Shown piece after piece: positions 1 to 5,054 of a stretch of 7,987 nucleotides of DNA (its first letter is position 1; every line of letters begins with the position of its first letter). This stretch comes from JAWVEV01 sp033856535. Lineage in GTDB: Bacteria; Actinomycetota; Thermoleophilia; Miltoncostaeales; Miltoncostaeaceae. The translations under genes were made by a program, and so were the position numbers. The notes beneath the pieces are model-generated. The model was not told the DNA's origin. It ran no database searches and saw nothing but the letters and a program-made list of their open reading frames with translations. The DNA is taken from contig JAWVEV010000095.1 of assembly GCA_033856535.1 (NCBI GenBank), positions 1 through 7,987 of the forward strand, written 5' to 3'.

Positions 1-108
1 GCCTTCGCCCGCCTGCGCGGCTATGCCCGGCGGCACCGCCGCCTCTTGGGCCAGGTCGCCCACGACGTGGTCGAGCGGAGGATCCGGGCCGCAGAGCTCC
101 TCGGCTGA
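1..108 (+). CDS. ANTAR-domain protein, C-terminal fragment
   Basis: Only the last 35 codons of this gene are inside the window; it is read in frame 1 and ends at TGA 106-108. The visible peptide has the pattern AF..LR..AR..RR.L..VA..VV, which matches the last two helices of an ANTAR domain, the RNA-binding three-helix module that works as a transcription antiterminator and is often joined to GAF, PAS or receiver domains in actinobacteria. The N-terminal sensor part lies outside the window, so the signal it responds to cannot be told. A perfect 14-bp inverted repeat starts 40 bases after the stop and may end the transcript. The family call rests on a short tail and so is likely rather than certain. 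Confidence 0.7.
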   Translation, partial: AFARLRGYARRHRRLLGQVAHDVVERRIRAAELLG

Positions 109-379
109 CTGCTCCCAGGGGCGGCGCCGGCCGCTCGAGCGCCACGCAGCAGACCTCGAGCAACTGCTCGAGGTCTGCCCGAAGGGTGACGCTCGAGGTC
201 GCGTAGTGGTGGGGGGTCCGTTGTCCGGGTCGCTCAGACGGAGCCGTCATCCCCATCGGGACGGCTTCCGCCAGGACCCAGAGGCTGAATCTCCCGAAAC
301 GTCCGAGCCGTCCTGCAACGTTCCCGCAAACGTACTCGAGCGTGAAACCTATGAATCGTAGGTCGCACGGTAGAGCATG
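109..379. other. Intergenic stretch without a recognisable gene
   Basis: Between the ANTAR-gene stop and the tRNA terminator I see no convincing gene. The open frame that crosses it on the plus strand has no ribosome binding site and low-complexity Arg/Ser/Pro-rich content. The stretch holds a perfect 14-bp inverted repeat (149-178) and a weaker hairpin, AGCCGTC 242-248 pairing with GACGGCT 260-266. Base composition is somewhat less GC-rich towards the tRNA end. Confidence 0.6.
149..178. terminator. Perfect 14-bp inverted repeat, possible bidirectional terminator
   Basis: Positions 149-162 pair perfectly with 165-178, leaving two bases between the arms; in RNA the innermost pairs would open to give a 12-13-bp stem with a small loop. 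It lies 40 bases after the ANTAR-gene stop, where a terminator would be expected. There is no T tract on either side, so it would be a hairpin-only terminator or an mRNA-protecting stem. The symmetry also allows a protein-binding palindrome; its core contains CTCGAG twice. Confidence 0.5.
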
Positions 380-407
380 AGAAAGCCCCGCAGTCGCAGG
401 GCTTTCT
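380..407 (-). terminator. Terminator of tRNA-Phe
   Basis: AGAAAGCCC and GGGCTTTCT (380-388 and 399-407) form a 9-bp stem around a 10-base loop, starting 5 bases after the tRNA 3' end on the minus strand. The descending arm ends in CTTTCT, a short pyrimidine/T-rich run typical of weak intrinsic terminators in GC-rich genomes. Confidence 0.65.
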
Positions 408-411
408 TCGA

Positions 412-484
412 TGGCGGGACCCAGATTCGAACTGGGGACACCACGATTTTCAGTCGTGTGCTCTACCAACTGAGCTATCCCGCC
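412..484 (-). tRNA. tRNA-Phe (anticodon GAA)
   Basis: Read on the minus strand from 484 to 412, the 73 bases fold as a full cloverleaf: acceptor GGCGGGA with TCCCGCC, D arm GCTC-AGTTGGTA-GAGC, anticodon arm CACGA-CTGAAAA-TCGTG, variable loop GTGTC, T arm CCCAG-TTCGAAT-CTGGG, and discriminator A73 at 412. The anticodon loop CTGAAAA gives anticodon GAA, so this is the phenylalanine tRNA. CCA is not encoded; the bases that follow read TCG, so the 3' end must be added by CCA-adding enzyme. It stands alone with its own promoter upstream (516-544) and a hairpin terminator just downstream. Confidence 0.97.
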
Positions 485-515
485 CGGCGTCCCCGGGCGG
501 GGGAACGGACCGGAA

Positions 516-544
516 ACGCTAGGGGCCGTTCCCCGGCGATTCAA
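516..544 (-). promoter_or_regulatory. Promoter of tRNA-Phe
   Basis: On the minus strand TTGAAT (544-539) and TAGCGT (521-516) are separated by exactly 17 bases. The -35 is close to TTGACA and the -10 fits the actinobacterial TANNNT pattern. Transcription would start near 509, giving a leader of about 25 bases before the tRNA. The -35 overlaps that of the oppositely directed trpB2 promoter. A 9-bp inverted repeat, GGGGAACGG 500-508 and CCGTTCCCC 526-534, flanks the -10. Confidence 0.6.
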
Positions 545-568
545 GCGCGCTCCGGCGCGGCGTAGGCT
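540..568 (+). promoter_or_regulatory. Candidate promoter of trpB2
   Basis: TTCAAG (540-545) and TAGGCT (563-568) are 17 bases apart. The -10 fits TANNNT; the -35 is only a partial match. The start of transcription would be near 575, leaving about 24 bases before the ATG at 599, enough for the GAAGGG ribosome binding site at 585-590. It is placed back to back with the tRNA-Phe promoter. Confidence 0.4.
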
Positions 569-598
569 CACACGGCCGTCGAGCGAAGGGATCAGCCA

Positions 599-1963
599 AT
601 GGCCCAGCACCGGTACCTGCTGCCCGAGGACGCCATCCCGAGCCAGTGGTACAACCTGGCCGCCGACCTGCCCTCGCTGCCGCCCCCGCCGCTCCATCCC
701 GGCACGGGGCAGCCGATCGGCCCGGACGATCTGGCGCCGCTCTTCCCGATGGCGCTGATCCTCCAGGAGGTCAGCGGGGAGCGCTGGATCCCGATCCCCG
801 ACCCGGTGCGCGAGGTCTACGCCACCTGGCGACCGACGCCGCTGCACCGCGCGGTCGCGCTCGAGGAGGCGCTCGGGACGACCTGCCGGATCTTCTACAA
901 GTACGAGGGCGTCAGCCCCGCCGGCAGCCACAAGCCGAACACCTCGGTGCCGCAGGCGTTCTACAACCGCGAGGAGGGCGTGGCGCGGCTCGCGACCGAA
1001 ACCGGCGCCGGCCAGTGGGGCTCGGCGCTGAGCTACGCGTGCCGCCTCTTCGGCCTCGAGTGCAAGGTCTACATGGTGCGCGCGTCCTACGACGCGAAGC
1101 CCTACCGGCGCTCGATGATCGAGGCATGGGGCGGGACCTGCGTGGCGAGCCCCTCGACGGACACGGCCGCCGGCCGGGCGCTGCTCGAGGCCGACCCGGC
1201 CACCACCGGCAGCCTCGGGATGGCGATCAGCGAGGCGGTCGAGGACGCGGCCACCCGCGACGACACCCGCTACGCGCTCGGCAGCGTGCTCAACCACGTG
1301 CTGCTCCATCAGACCGTGATCGGCCAGGAGGCCAAGCAGCAGCTGGAGATGGCCGGCGCCTATCCCGACGTGGTGGTCGGCTGCGTCGGCGGCGGCTCGA
1401 ACTTCGCCGGCATCGCGTTCCCGTTCCTCGGCGACAAGGCGGCCGGCCGGGAGGTGCGGATCGTGGCCGCCGAGCCGGCGGCCTGCCCGTCGCTCACCCG
1501 CGGCCACTACGCCTACGACTTCGGTGACACCGCCAAGATGGCGCCCCTGCTCCCGATGCACACGCTGGGCCACGGCTTCGTGCCGGACGCCATCCACGCC
1601 GGCGGCCTGCGGTACCACGGCATGGCGCCGCTGGTCTCGCACCTGGTCCACACCGGGATGGTGGAGGCGCGCGCCTACCCGCAGCGCGAGTGCTTCGCCG
1701 AGGCGATCCGCTTCGCCCGCAGCGAGGGCATCCTCCCGGCGCCCGAGCCCTCGCACGCGTTGCGCGCGGTGGCCGAGGAGGTCGAGCGGGCCCGAGAGGA
1801 GGGGGTCGAGCGCACGATCCTCTTCAACCTCTGCGGCCATGGGAACTTCGACATGTCCGCGTACGACGCGTACCTGAGCGGCGAGATGGTCGACCACGAG
1901 CTGCCTCAGGAGGATCTGGACCGGGCCGCGGCCGATCTGGCCGGTCTGCCGCAGATCGGCTGA
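599..1963 (+). CDS. trpB2: TrpB2-type tryptophan synthase beta chain
   Basis: This is a 454-residue PLP-dependent enzyme of the TrpB2 branch (trpB-related family), expected to join indole and serine into tryptophan in the cytoplasm. The PLP lysine is K112 in GSHKPN. ATETGAGQWG (132-141) holds the catalytic glutamate E134, with Trp where canonical TrpB1 has His, a TrpB2 hallmark. The phosphate-binding loop is GCVGGGSN (261-268), and the C-terminal NLCGHGNFD motif is also typical. Length fits TrpB2 (about 420-460), longer than TrpB1 (about 400). The N-terminal extension of about 75 residues is characteristic. TrpB2 proteins generally lack tight TrpA binding, and no trpA lies nearby, so it may salvage indole or serve as the sole or second beta chain. 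ATG 599 is preceded by GAAGGG (585-590) at 8 bases. A stable hairpin follows the stop. Confidence 0.95.
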   Translation: MAQHRYLLPEDAIPSQWYNLAADLPSLPPPPLHPGTGQPIGPDDLAPLFPMALILQEVSGERWIPIPDPVREVYATWRPTPLHRAVALEEALGTTCRIFYKYEGVSPAGSHKPNTSVPQAFYNREEGVARLATETGAGQWGSALSYACRLFGLECKVYMVRASYDAKPYRRSMIEAWGGTCVASPSTDTAAGRALLEADPATTGSLGMAISEAVEDAATRDDTRYALGSVLNHVLLHQTVIGQEAKQQLEMAGAYPDVVVGCVGGGSNFAGIAFPFLGDKAAGREVRIVAAEPAACPSLTRGHYAYDFGDTAKMAPLLPMHTLGHGFVPDAIHAGGLRYHGMAPLVSHLVHTGMVEARAYPQRECFAEAIRFARSEGILPAPEPSHALRAVAEEVERAREEGVERTILFNLCGHGNFDMSAYDAYLSGEMVDHELPQEDLDRAAADLAGLPQIG

Positions 1964-1967
1964 GTGC

Positions 1968-1991
1968 CCGGCCGCCGGCCCCGGCGGCCGG
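1968..1991 (+). terminator. Hairpin terminator after trpB2
   Basis: CCGGCCGCC (1968-1976) pairs with GGCGGCCGG (1983-1991) around a 6-base loop, starting four bases after the trpB2 stop. It is all GC and very stable, followed by TAATCGTG rather than a T run, as is usual for terminators in high-GC actinobacteria. Confidence 0.6.
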
Positions 1992-2133
1992 TAATCGTGA
2001 AGATGGTGTGAATCCGGCCGGCGCGCCCGGTGGAGGAGCCCCATCGGCACGCGATTCTTGAACGTTCCGTTTCGTGGGCGTTGCAGGACGCCTTGCCAAA
2101 GCGGGACGCTGCATGTCAACTATCTCGTTTGCA

Positions 2134-2154
2134 GCCCCGGAGAGGAACCGGGGC
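2134..2154 (+). promoter_or_regulatory. Leader hairpin upstream of the membrane-protein pair
   Basis: GCCCCGG (2134-2140) pairs with CCGGGGC (2148-2154) around the purine-rich loop AGAGGAA. It sits 26 bases before the ATG at 2181. It could be part of a 5' untranslated leader; the 217-base gap between trpB2 and this gene has no other recognised element and matches no riboswitch class I know. I found no convincing -35/-10 pair in the gap. Confidence 0.35.
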
Positions 2155-2180
2155 CCTCAGGGAGAAGAGCAATCGCGCCC

Positions 2181-2354
2181 ATGAAAGGCATCGCATACAT
2201 CATCGGTGTGCTCGTGATCGTGGTCCTATTGGTCTCGAGCGGCGTCGTCGGCGGGGCGCTCTGCATCAACCAGCTGGGGTGCATCGCCACCAATAGCGAC
2301 GGCATCTCCATCGACAACCGAGAATCGGTCACGATCGTCACCGGCAACCCGTGA
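2181..2354 (+). CDS. Small single-span membrane protein, unknown
   Basis: This 57-residue protein has one hydrophobic helix at residues 4-27, rich in Val, Ile and Leu, then a short polar tail of about 30 residues with two cysteines (C28 and C34) just past the helix. With only a lysine before the helix, the tail is probably outside the cytoplasm, where the cysteines could form a disulfide; this is inference. There is no lipobox (the sequence before C28 is GAL). The ATG at 2181 is chosen because the hydrophobic helix starts right after it and a purine-rich GGAGAAGAG (2161-2169) lies upstream, although its spacing of 11 bases is long. The longer open frame, starting with TTG at 2058, adds a low-complexity leader and is less likely. 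The stop overlaps the start of the next gene (GTGA). I recognise no family. Confidence 0.65.
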   Translation: MKGIAYIIGVLVIVVLLVSSGVVGGALCINQLGCIATNSDGISIDNRESVTIVTGNP

Positions 2355-2914
2355 TCGACGAGCGCACCCTCAAGCCGGGCCCGTGGCACAAGTCCCCGGC
2401 CTGGCGGGGGGGCGCGTTCCTCCTGGGTTTCGCGTTCCTCCTGATCATCTTGGACTGGGTGCTCGGGAGCTTCATCCACCTCGGCGTCGGCCGGTTCCTG
2501 ATCGTGCTGATCGTCGGCGGCATCGTGCTGAGCGCGCCCGCCGGCCTCGGGGTGGGCAAGCGGTCCGCCTCCTCCCGGATCGCGCCGCCGGCGCCCCGCG
2601 ACTGGGTGCCCCAGGCGCGCGTGCAGGGCGAGGCGGGCGCGACCTACGTGATCGTGGCGCCGCCCGAGGCGCCCGCGGAGGCGCCGGACCCGGACGTGCT
2701 CGGGCCGCGCAAGAAGGCCAAGGACCTCACCCCGGGCTGGTGGGCGCTCTACACCCTGTTGTGGCGCCTGCCGGTGCTGATGGGCGACTACGGCCTCACC
2801 GGCCTCTGGCTGATGGTGCAGCGCGTGCGCGGGACCCGCATGGAGCGGCCCGCCCGCAAGCTCGACTTCGACGACCCCACGTCGCTCCCGCAGCCGGACC
2901 GCGAGACCTTCTGA
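2351..2914 (+). CDS. Two-helix membrane protein with cytoplasmic tail, unknown
   Basis: This protein has 187 residues. Two transmembrane helices are visible at about 19-40 and 46-67, followed by a basic stretch (K70, R71, R76), a Pro/Ala-rich spacer (78-118), a basic patch GPRKKAK (118-124), and a third hydrophobic, Trp-rich segment at 128-157 that may be a re-entrant or amphipathic helix. The tail is charged and ends DRETF. By the positive-inside rule the region after helix 2 should be cytoplasmic. The GTG start at 2351 overlaps the TGA of the upstream small gene and has no Shine-Dalgarno sequence of its own, so translation is probably coupled and the two proteins may work together. The gene is followed by a bidirectional hairpin. 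I recognise no family, and no catalytic motif is visible. Confidence 0.8.
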   Translation: MIDERTLKPGPWHKSPAWRGGAFLLGFAFLLIILDWVLGSFIHLGVGRFLIVLIVGGIVLSAPAGLGVGKRSASSRIAPPAPRDWVPQARVQGEAGATYVIVAPPEAPAEAPDPDVLGPRKKAKDLTPGWWALYTLLWRLPVLMGDYGLTGLWLMVQRVRGTRMERPARKLDFDDPTSLPQPDRETF

Positions 2915-2918
2915 CGCC

Positions 2919-2942
2919 GGCCCCGCCGGCATCGGCGGGGCT
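2919..2942. terminator. Bidirectional terminator between convergent genes
   Basis: GCCCCGCC (2920-2927) pairs with GGCGGGGC (2934-2941) around a 6-base loop, with a further G-U pair at 2919/2942. It fills the short gap between the plus-strand membrane-protein gene and the minus-strand gene whose stop is at 2942-2944, so it can serve both. It has no T tract. Confidence 0.6.
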
Positions 2943-3163
2943 CAGTCCCCGGGCGGCTCCGCGGGCGGGTCGCCCTCCGGCCCGGCCCGCCGGCGCATCC
3001 GGCGCTGGCTGCCCCGCACCCCGCCGATGATCACGATCCCCAGGACCAGGTAGGGGATCCCGAACAGGTACCGGTTGTCGTCCAGCGCGATCAGGAAGAG
3101 CAGCCCGCCGATCGCGAAGATGATCCCGATCGCGTAGCTGAAGACCGTGCCGGTCTGGCTCAT
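2942..3163 (-). CDS. Small two-helix membrane protein, unknown
   Basis: This 73-residue protein has helix 1 at about 9-27 and helix 2 at about 31-49, separated by a tight polar turn (LDDNRY). A strongly basic stretch (R50 to R59, with six arginines) and an acidic/proline tail follow. The basic cluster should hold the C-terminus in the cytoplasm, giving a helical hairpin with both ends inside. The ATG at 3163-3161 overlaps the TGA of the upstream NifU-N gene (ATGA), so the two are translationally coupled. The reading frame stays open further upstream, but that part runs out of frame through the NifU-N gene and is not coding. It resembles many small actinobacterial membrane proteins of unknown role; I cannot name a family. 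Confidence 0.75.
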   Translation of the reverse strand: MSQTGTVFSYAIGIIFAIGGLLFLIALDDNRYLFGIPYLVLGIVIIGGVRGSQRRMRRRAGPEGDPPAEPPGD

Positions 3164-3435
3164 CCGGCCTCGGTGAAGTGCTCCCGGAGCGCCTCGACCA
3201 CCAGGGGCCCCAGGTCGTCCCAATCGATGCCGTCCTCCTTCGTGACGCTCACGAAGTTCGACGTCGCGAAGACGTTGGTGACCCCCTCGAGCGCAAAGAT
3301 CCGCGCCCCGAGCGGATTCTCGGCCGGGTCGGATCCCTCGCGGAAGGTCTCGCTCCGCTTGTCGGTGGAGGGGCGATCCAGGGTGAACTTCAGCGCGTTG
3401 GGGTTCGGCGTCCCCTCGGGGGTGACCTCGACCAT
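3160..3435 (-). CDS. Stand-alone NifU/Nfu N-terminal-domain protein
   Basis: This 91-residue protein consists of a single Nfu N-terminal domain (the Scaffold protein Nfu/NifU N family). The hallmark TPNPNALKF is at residues 9-17, followed by a small alpha/beta fold with FALEGVTNVF (47-56) and an SVTKEDGIDWDDL segment (63-75). In full-length Nfu proteins this domain precedes a CxxC-bearing domain that carries the Fe-S cluster; that domain and all cysteines are absent here. The protein therefore cannot bind a cluster by itself through thiols and may be an adaptor in Fe-S cluster delivery. The ATG at 3435 has GAGGTG about 4 bases upstream. It is transcribed divergently from pyrE, with a TACCGT -10 candidate at 3475-3470, and is coupled by ATGA to a small membrane protein. 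Confidence 0.85.
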   Translation of the reverse strand: MVEVTPEGTPNPNALKFTLDRPSTDKRSETFREGSDPAENPLGARIFALEGVTNVFATSNFVSVTKEDGIDWDDLGPLVVEALREHFTEAG

Positions 3436-3469
3436 CCGGCACCTCGTCTGTCGTCGGGCGTTCCCGCAC

Positions 3470-3475
3470 ACGGTA
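3470..3475 (-). promoter_or_regulatory. Candidate -10 of the NifU-N gene
   Basis: TACCGT (3475-3470 on the minus strand) fits TANNNT. The start of transcription would be near 3463, 28 bases before the ATG. No good -35 is visible 17 bases upstream, so confidence is low. Confidence 0.3.
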
Positions 3476-3505
3476 CCGGCGCCCGGCCGCGCCCGGTGGC
3501 GCCGG
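3476..3505. repeat. 8-bp inverted repeat between divergent promoters
   Basis: CCGGCGCC (3476-3483) and GGCGCCGG (3498-3505) form a perfect inverted repeat with a 14-base centre. It sits between the candidate -10 elements of the NifU-N gene and pyrE. It could be an operator acting on both, but such GC words arise easily by chance in this genome. Confidence 0.3.
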
Positions 3506-3506
3506 G

Positions 3507-3512
3507 TAGGAT
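3507..3512 (+). promoter_or_regulatory. pyrE -10 element, probable leaderless start
   Basis: TAGGAT fits the actinobacterial -10 well. Seven bases separate it from the ATG at 3520, so transcription would begin at or next to the A of the start codon and the mRNA would be leaderless. The embedded AGGA (3508-3511), 8 bases from the ATG, could instead be a Shine-Dalgarno sequence if the real promoter lies further upstream. No clear -35 is seen. Confidence 0.5.
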
Positions 3513-3519
3513 CGGCTGC

Positions 3520-4101
3520 ATGGACGATCCGGCCCAGGAGCAGCGCGCCGCGCTGCGCGCGCTCCTGCGCGAGCGCGCCCTCATCCGCGAGTCGGTCGTG
3601 CTCTCGTCCGGCAAGCGCTCGTCGTACTACTTCGACGCCCGCCAGGTGCTGCTCGACCCCGAGGGGGCGTTCCTCGCCGGCGCGCTCGGCTACCGCGCGC
3701 TGGCCGCGGCCGAGCCGGCGGCGGTCGGGGGCCTCACGCTCGGCGCCGACCCGCTCGTGTGCGCGGTCTCGGCCGCCGCCTGGGCGGACGGCCGGCGCTG
3801 GACGGGCTTCTTCGTGCGCAAGGAGGCCAAGCGGCACGGCCTCCAGCAGTGGATCGAGGGCCCCTTCATCGAGGAGGGCACCCCGGTGGCCGTGGTCGAC
3901 GACGTGCTCACCACCGGCGGCTCGCTGCTCGCCGCGGTCGAGAAGGCCCGCCAGGCGGGCGGCGTCGTGGTGGGGGCCCTGGTCGTGATCGACCGCGAGG
4001 AGGGTGGACGGGCGGCGGTCGAGGAGGCCCTCGGCGGCGCCCCGCTCCACGCCCTGGCCACGGCCTCGGAGCTCCTCGCGACGGAGCGCATCACCGCGTG
4101 A
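3520..4101 (+). CDS. pyrE: Orotate phosphoribosyltransferase
   Basis: PyrE catalyses the transfer of phosphoribose from PRPP to orotate, giving OMP in de novo pyrimidine synthesis. The PRPP-binding motif is VAVVDDVLTTGGS (123-135), with the acidic pair D127-D128. The N-terminal SSGKRSSYYFDAR (29-41) is the orotate/phosphate-binding segment, and FFVRKEAKRHG (97-107) is the flexible catalytic loop with its conserved lysines and histidine. At 193 residues it is slightly shorter than the E. coli enzyme (213), as is usual for actinobacterial PyrE. It acts as a dimer in the cytoplasm. The ATG 3520 start gives the normal N-terminus and lies right after a TAGGAT element. The stop overlaps the GTG of rsgA. 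No other pyr gene is in the window. Confidence 0.93.
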   Translation: MDDPAQEQRAALRALLRERALIRESVVLSSGKRSSYYFDARQVLLDPEGAFLAGALGYRALAAAEPAAVGGLTLGADPLVCAVSAAAWADGRRWTGFFVRKEAKRHGLQQWIEGPFIEEGTPVAVVDDVLTTGGSLLAAVEKARQAGGVVVGALVVIDREEGGRAAVEEALGGAPLHALATASELLATERITA

Positions 4102-4979
4102 GCCTTCCGCCGACGGCCTCGCTCGGCGAGGCCCTGGTCCTGCGGGTGTCAGGACCGTCGGCAACGCTCTTGTTGGCGGGCGAGGTGCGGGAGGCCCAGC
4201 TGCCCCCGAACCTCTCCGGCGGGCCGGTGGTGGCGGGCGACCGCGTCGTCACCGAGGACTCCGAGGGCACCCTGCACGTGCTGTCGATCGGCCCGCGGGC
4301 CTCGCGCCTGCAACGCGGCGCGGGCCGCGGCGTCCGCACGCTGGTGGCGAACGTCGACCTCCTCGTCGTGGTGGCGGCCGTCGTCGAGCCGCCGCTGCAC
4401 CCGCGGCTGCTCGATCGGTACCTGGTGGCCGGCACGGCGGGCGGGCTCGAGGCGGCGATCGTGCTCACGAAGGCCGACCTGCCCCACGACGAGGCCGAGG
4501 TCGCGGCGACCGTCGCGATCTACCGCGAGGTCGGCTACCCCGTGCTGATCGGATCCGTCAAGGCGCCCGAGCTCGTGGAGCGCGTGCGCGAGCTGATCGG
4601 CGGCCGGGTCGCGGTGCTCGCCGGCCACTCCGGAGTGGGCAAGTCCACCCTCACCACCGCGCTCACCGGGGTGCCCCGGGAAACCGGGGCGGTGAGCCGC
4701 AAGACCGGCACCGGCAGGCACACCACCACGGACCCGCGGCTGATCCCCCTGCCGGGCGGCGGCGCGGTGGTGGACACCGCGGGCGTGCGCACCTTCCACC
4801 TCCCGGATCTCGGGCCGGCGGACATCGAGGCCGGCTTTCCCGAGATCGCGGCCGCCGCCGGCGACTGCCGCTTCCGCGGCTGCGCCCACCTCGGGGATGC
4901 CGGATGCGTCGTTCCAAGCCGCGTGAACCCGCAACGGCTCGACAGTTATCGGCGTCTCATGGAGCCTCTGCGTCCTTGA
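4098..4979 (+). CDS. rsgA: Small-ribosomal-subunit biogenesis GTPase RsgA
   Basis: RsgA is a circularly permuted GTPase that docks on the maturing 30S subunit and helps release late assembly factors. The order of motifs shows the permutation: N-terminal OB-fold (about 10-70), G4 TKAD (124-127), G1 GHSGVGKST (176-184), G2 region TGRHTTT (205-211), G3 DTAG (226-229), then a C-terminal zinc site with C257, C262, H264 and C270. At 293 residues it is at the short end of the family (about 290-350), and the helical C-terminal tail after the zinc site is brief. The GTG start (4098) overlaps the pyrE stop as GTGA with no separate ribosome binding site, so expression is coupled to pyrE. The stop region contains TTGACC, which may be the -35 of the next gene. 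Confidence 0.93.
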   Translation: MSLPPTASLGEALVLRVSGPSATLLLAGEVREAQLPPNLSGGPVVAGDRVVTEDSEGTLHVLSIGPRASRLQRGAGRGVRTLVANVDLLVVVAAVVEPPLHPRLLDRYLVAGTAGGLEAAIVLTKADLPHDEAEVAATVAIYREVGYPVLIGSVKAPELVERVRELIGGRVAVLAGHSGVGKSTLTTALTGVPRETGAVSRKTGTGRHTTTDPRLIPLPGGGAVVDTAGVRTFHLPDLGPADIEAGFPEIAAAAGDCRFRGCAHLGDAGCVVPSRVNPQRLDSYRRLMEPLRP

Positions 4980-5004
4980 CCCTCGGCCCCGCGCCAGCGA
5001 GAGT
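4976..5004 (+). promoter_or_regulatory. Candidate promoter of the repeat-protein gene
   Basis: TTGACC (4976-4981), which overlaps the rsgA stop codon, is a good -35. Seventeen bases on lies GAGAGT (4999-5004), an imperfect -10 that lacks the leading TA. Transcription would begin near 5011. A small inverted repeat, TGTGCG 5006-5011 and CCGCACA just after it (to about 5021), falls at the start site. Confidence 0.35.
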
Positions 5005-5054
5005 TTGTGCGGCTCCGCACACCCACCCCCCGCGCCAATCCTGTTGGAGGAACA

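Noticed and set aside
23..361. Plus-strand open frame of 112 codons across the region before the tRNA
   Set aside because: It overlaps the end of the ANTAR gene out of frame, runs through a perfect palindrome, has no ribosome binding site and has biased Arg/Ser composition.
377..565. Plus-strand open frame over the tRNA
   Set aside because: It is the well-known spurious translation of an antisense tRNA and covers the terminator, tRNA and promoters.
2060..2067. GAACGTTC palindrome as a LexA (SOS) box
   Set aside because: Gram-positive SOS boxes have four bases between GAAC and GTTC (GAACNNNNGTTC); here the halves abut.
2058..2180. Longer start (TTG 2058) for the small membrane protein
   Set aside because: It would translate the leader hairpin and add a low-complexity stretch before the transmembrane helix.
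3164..3469. N-terminal extension of the 73-residue membrane protein through the NifU-N region
   Set aside because: That frame overlaps a clear NifU-N gene out of frame and encodes Arg/Gly-rich sequence; the ATGA overlap gives a natural start at 3163.
5007..5054. Upstream GTG start for the repeat protein
   Set aside because: The extra 16 residues lack a ribosome binding site and overlap the promoter region; ATG 5055 has GGAGG in place.
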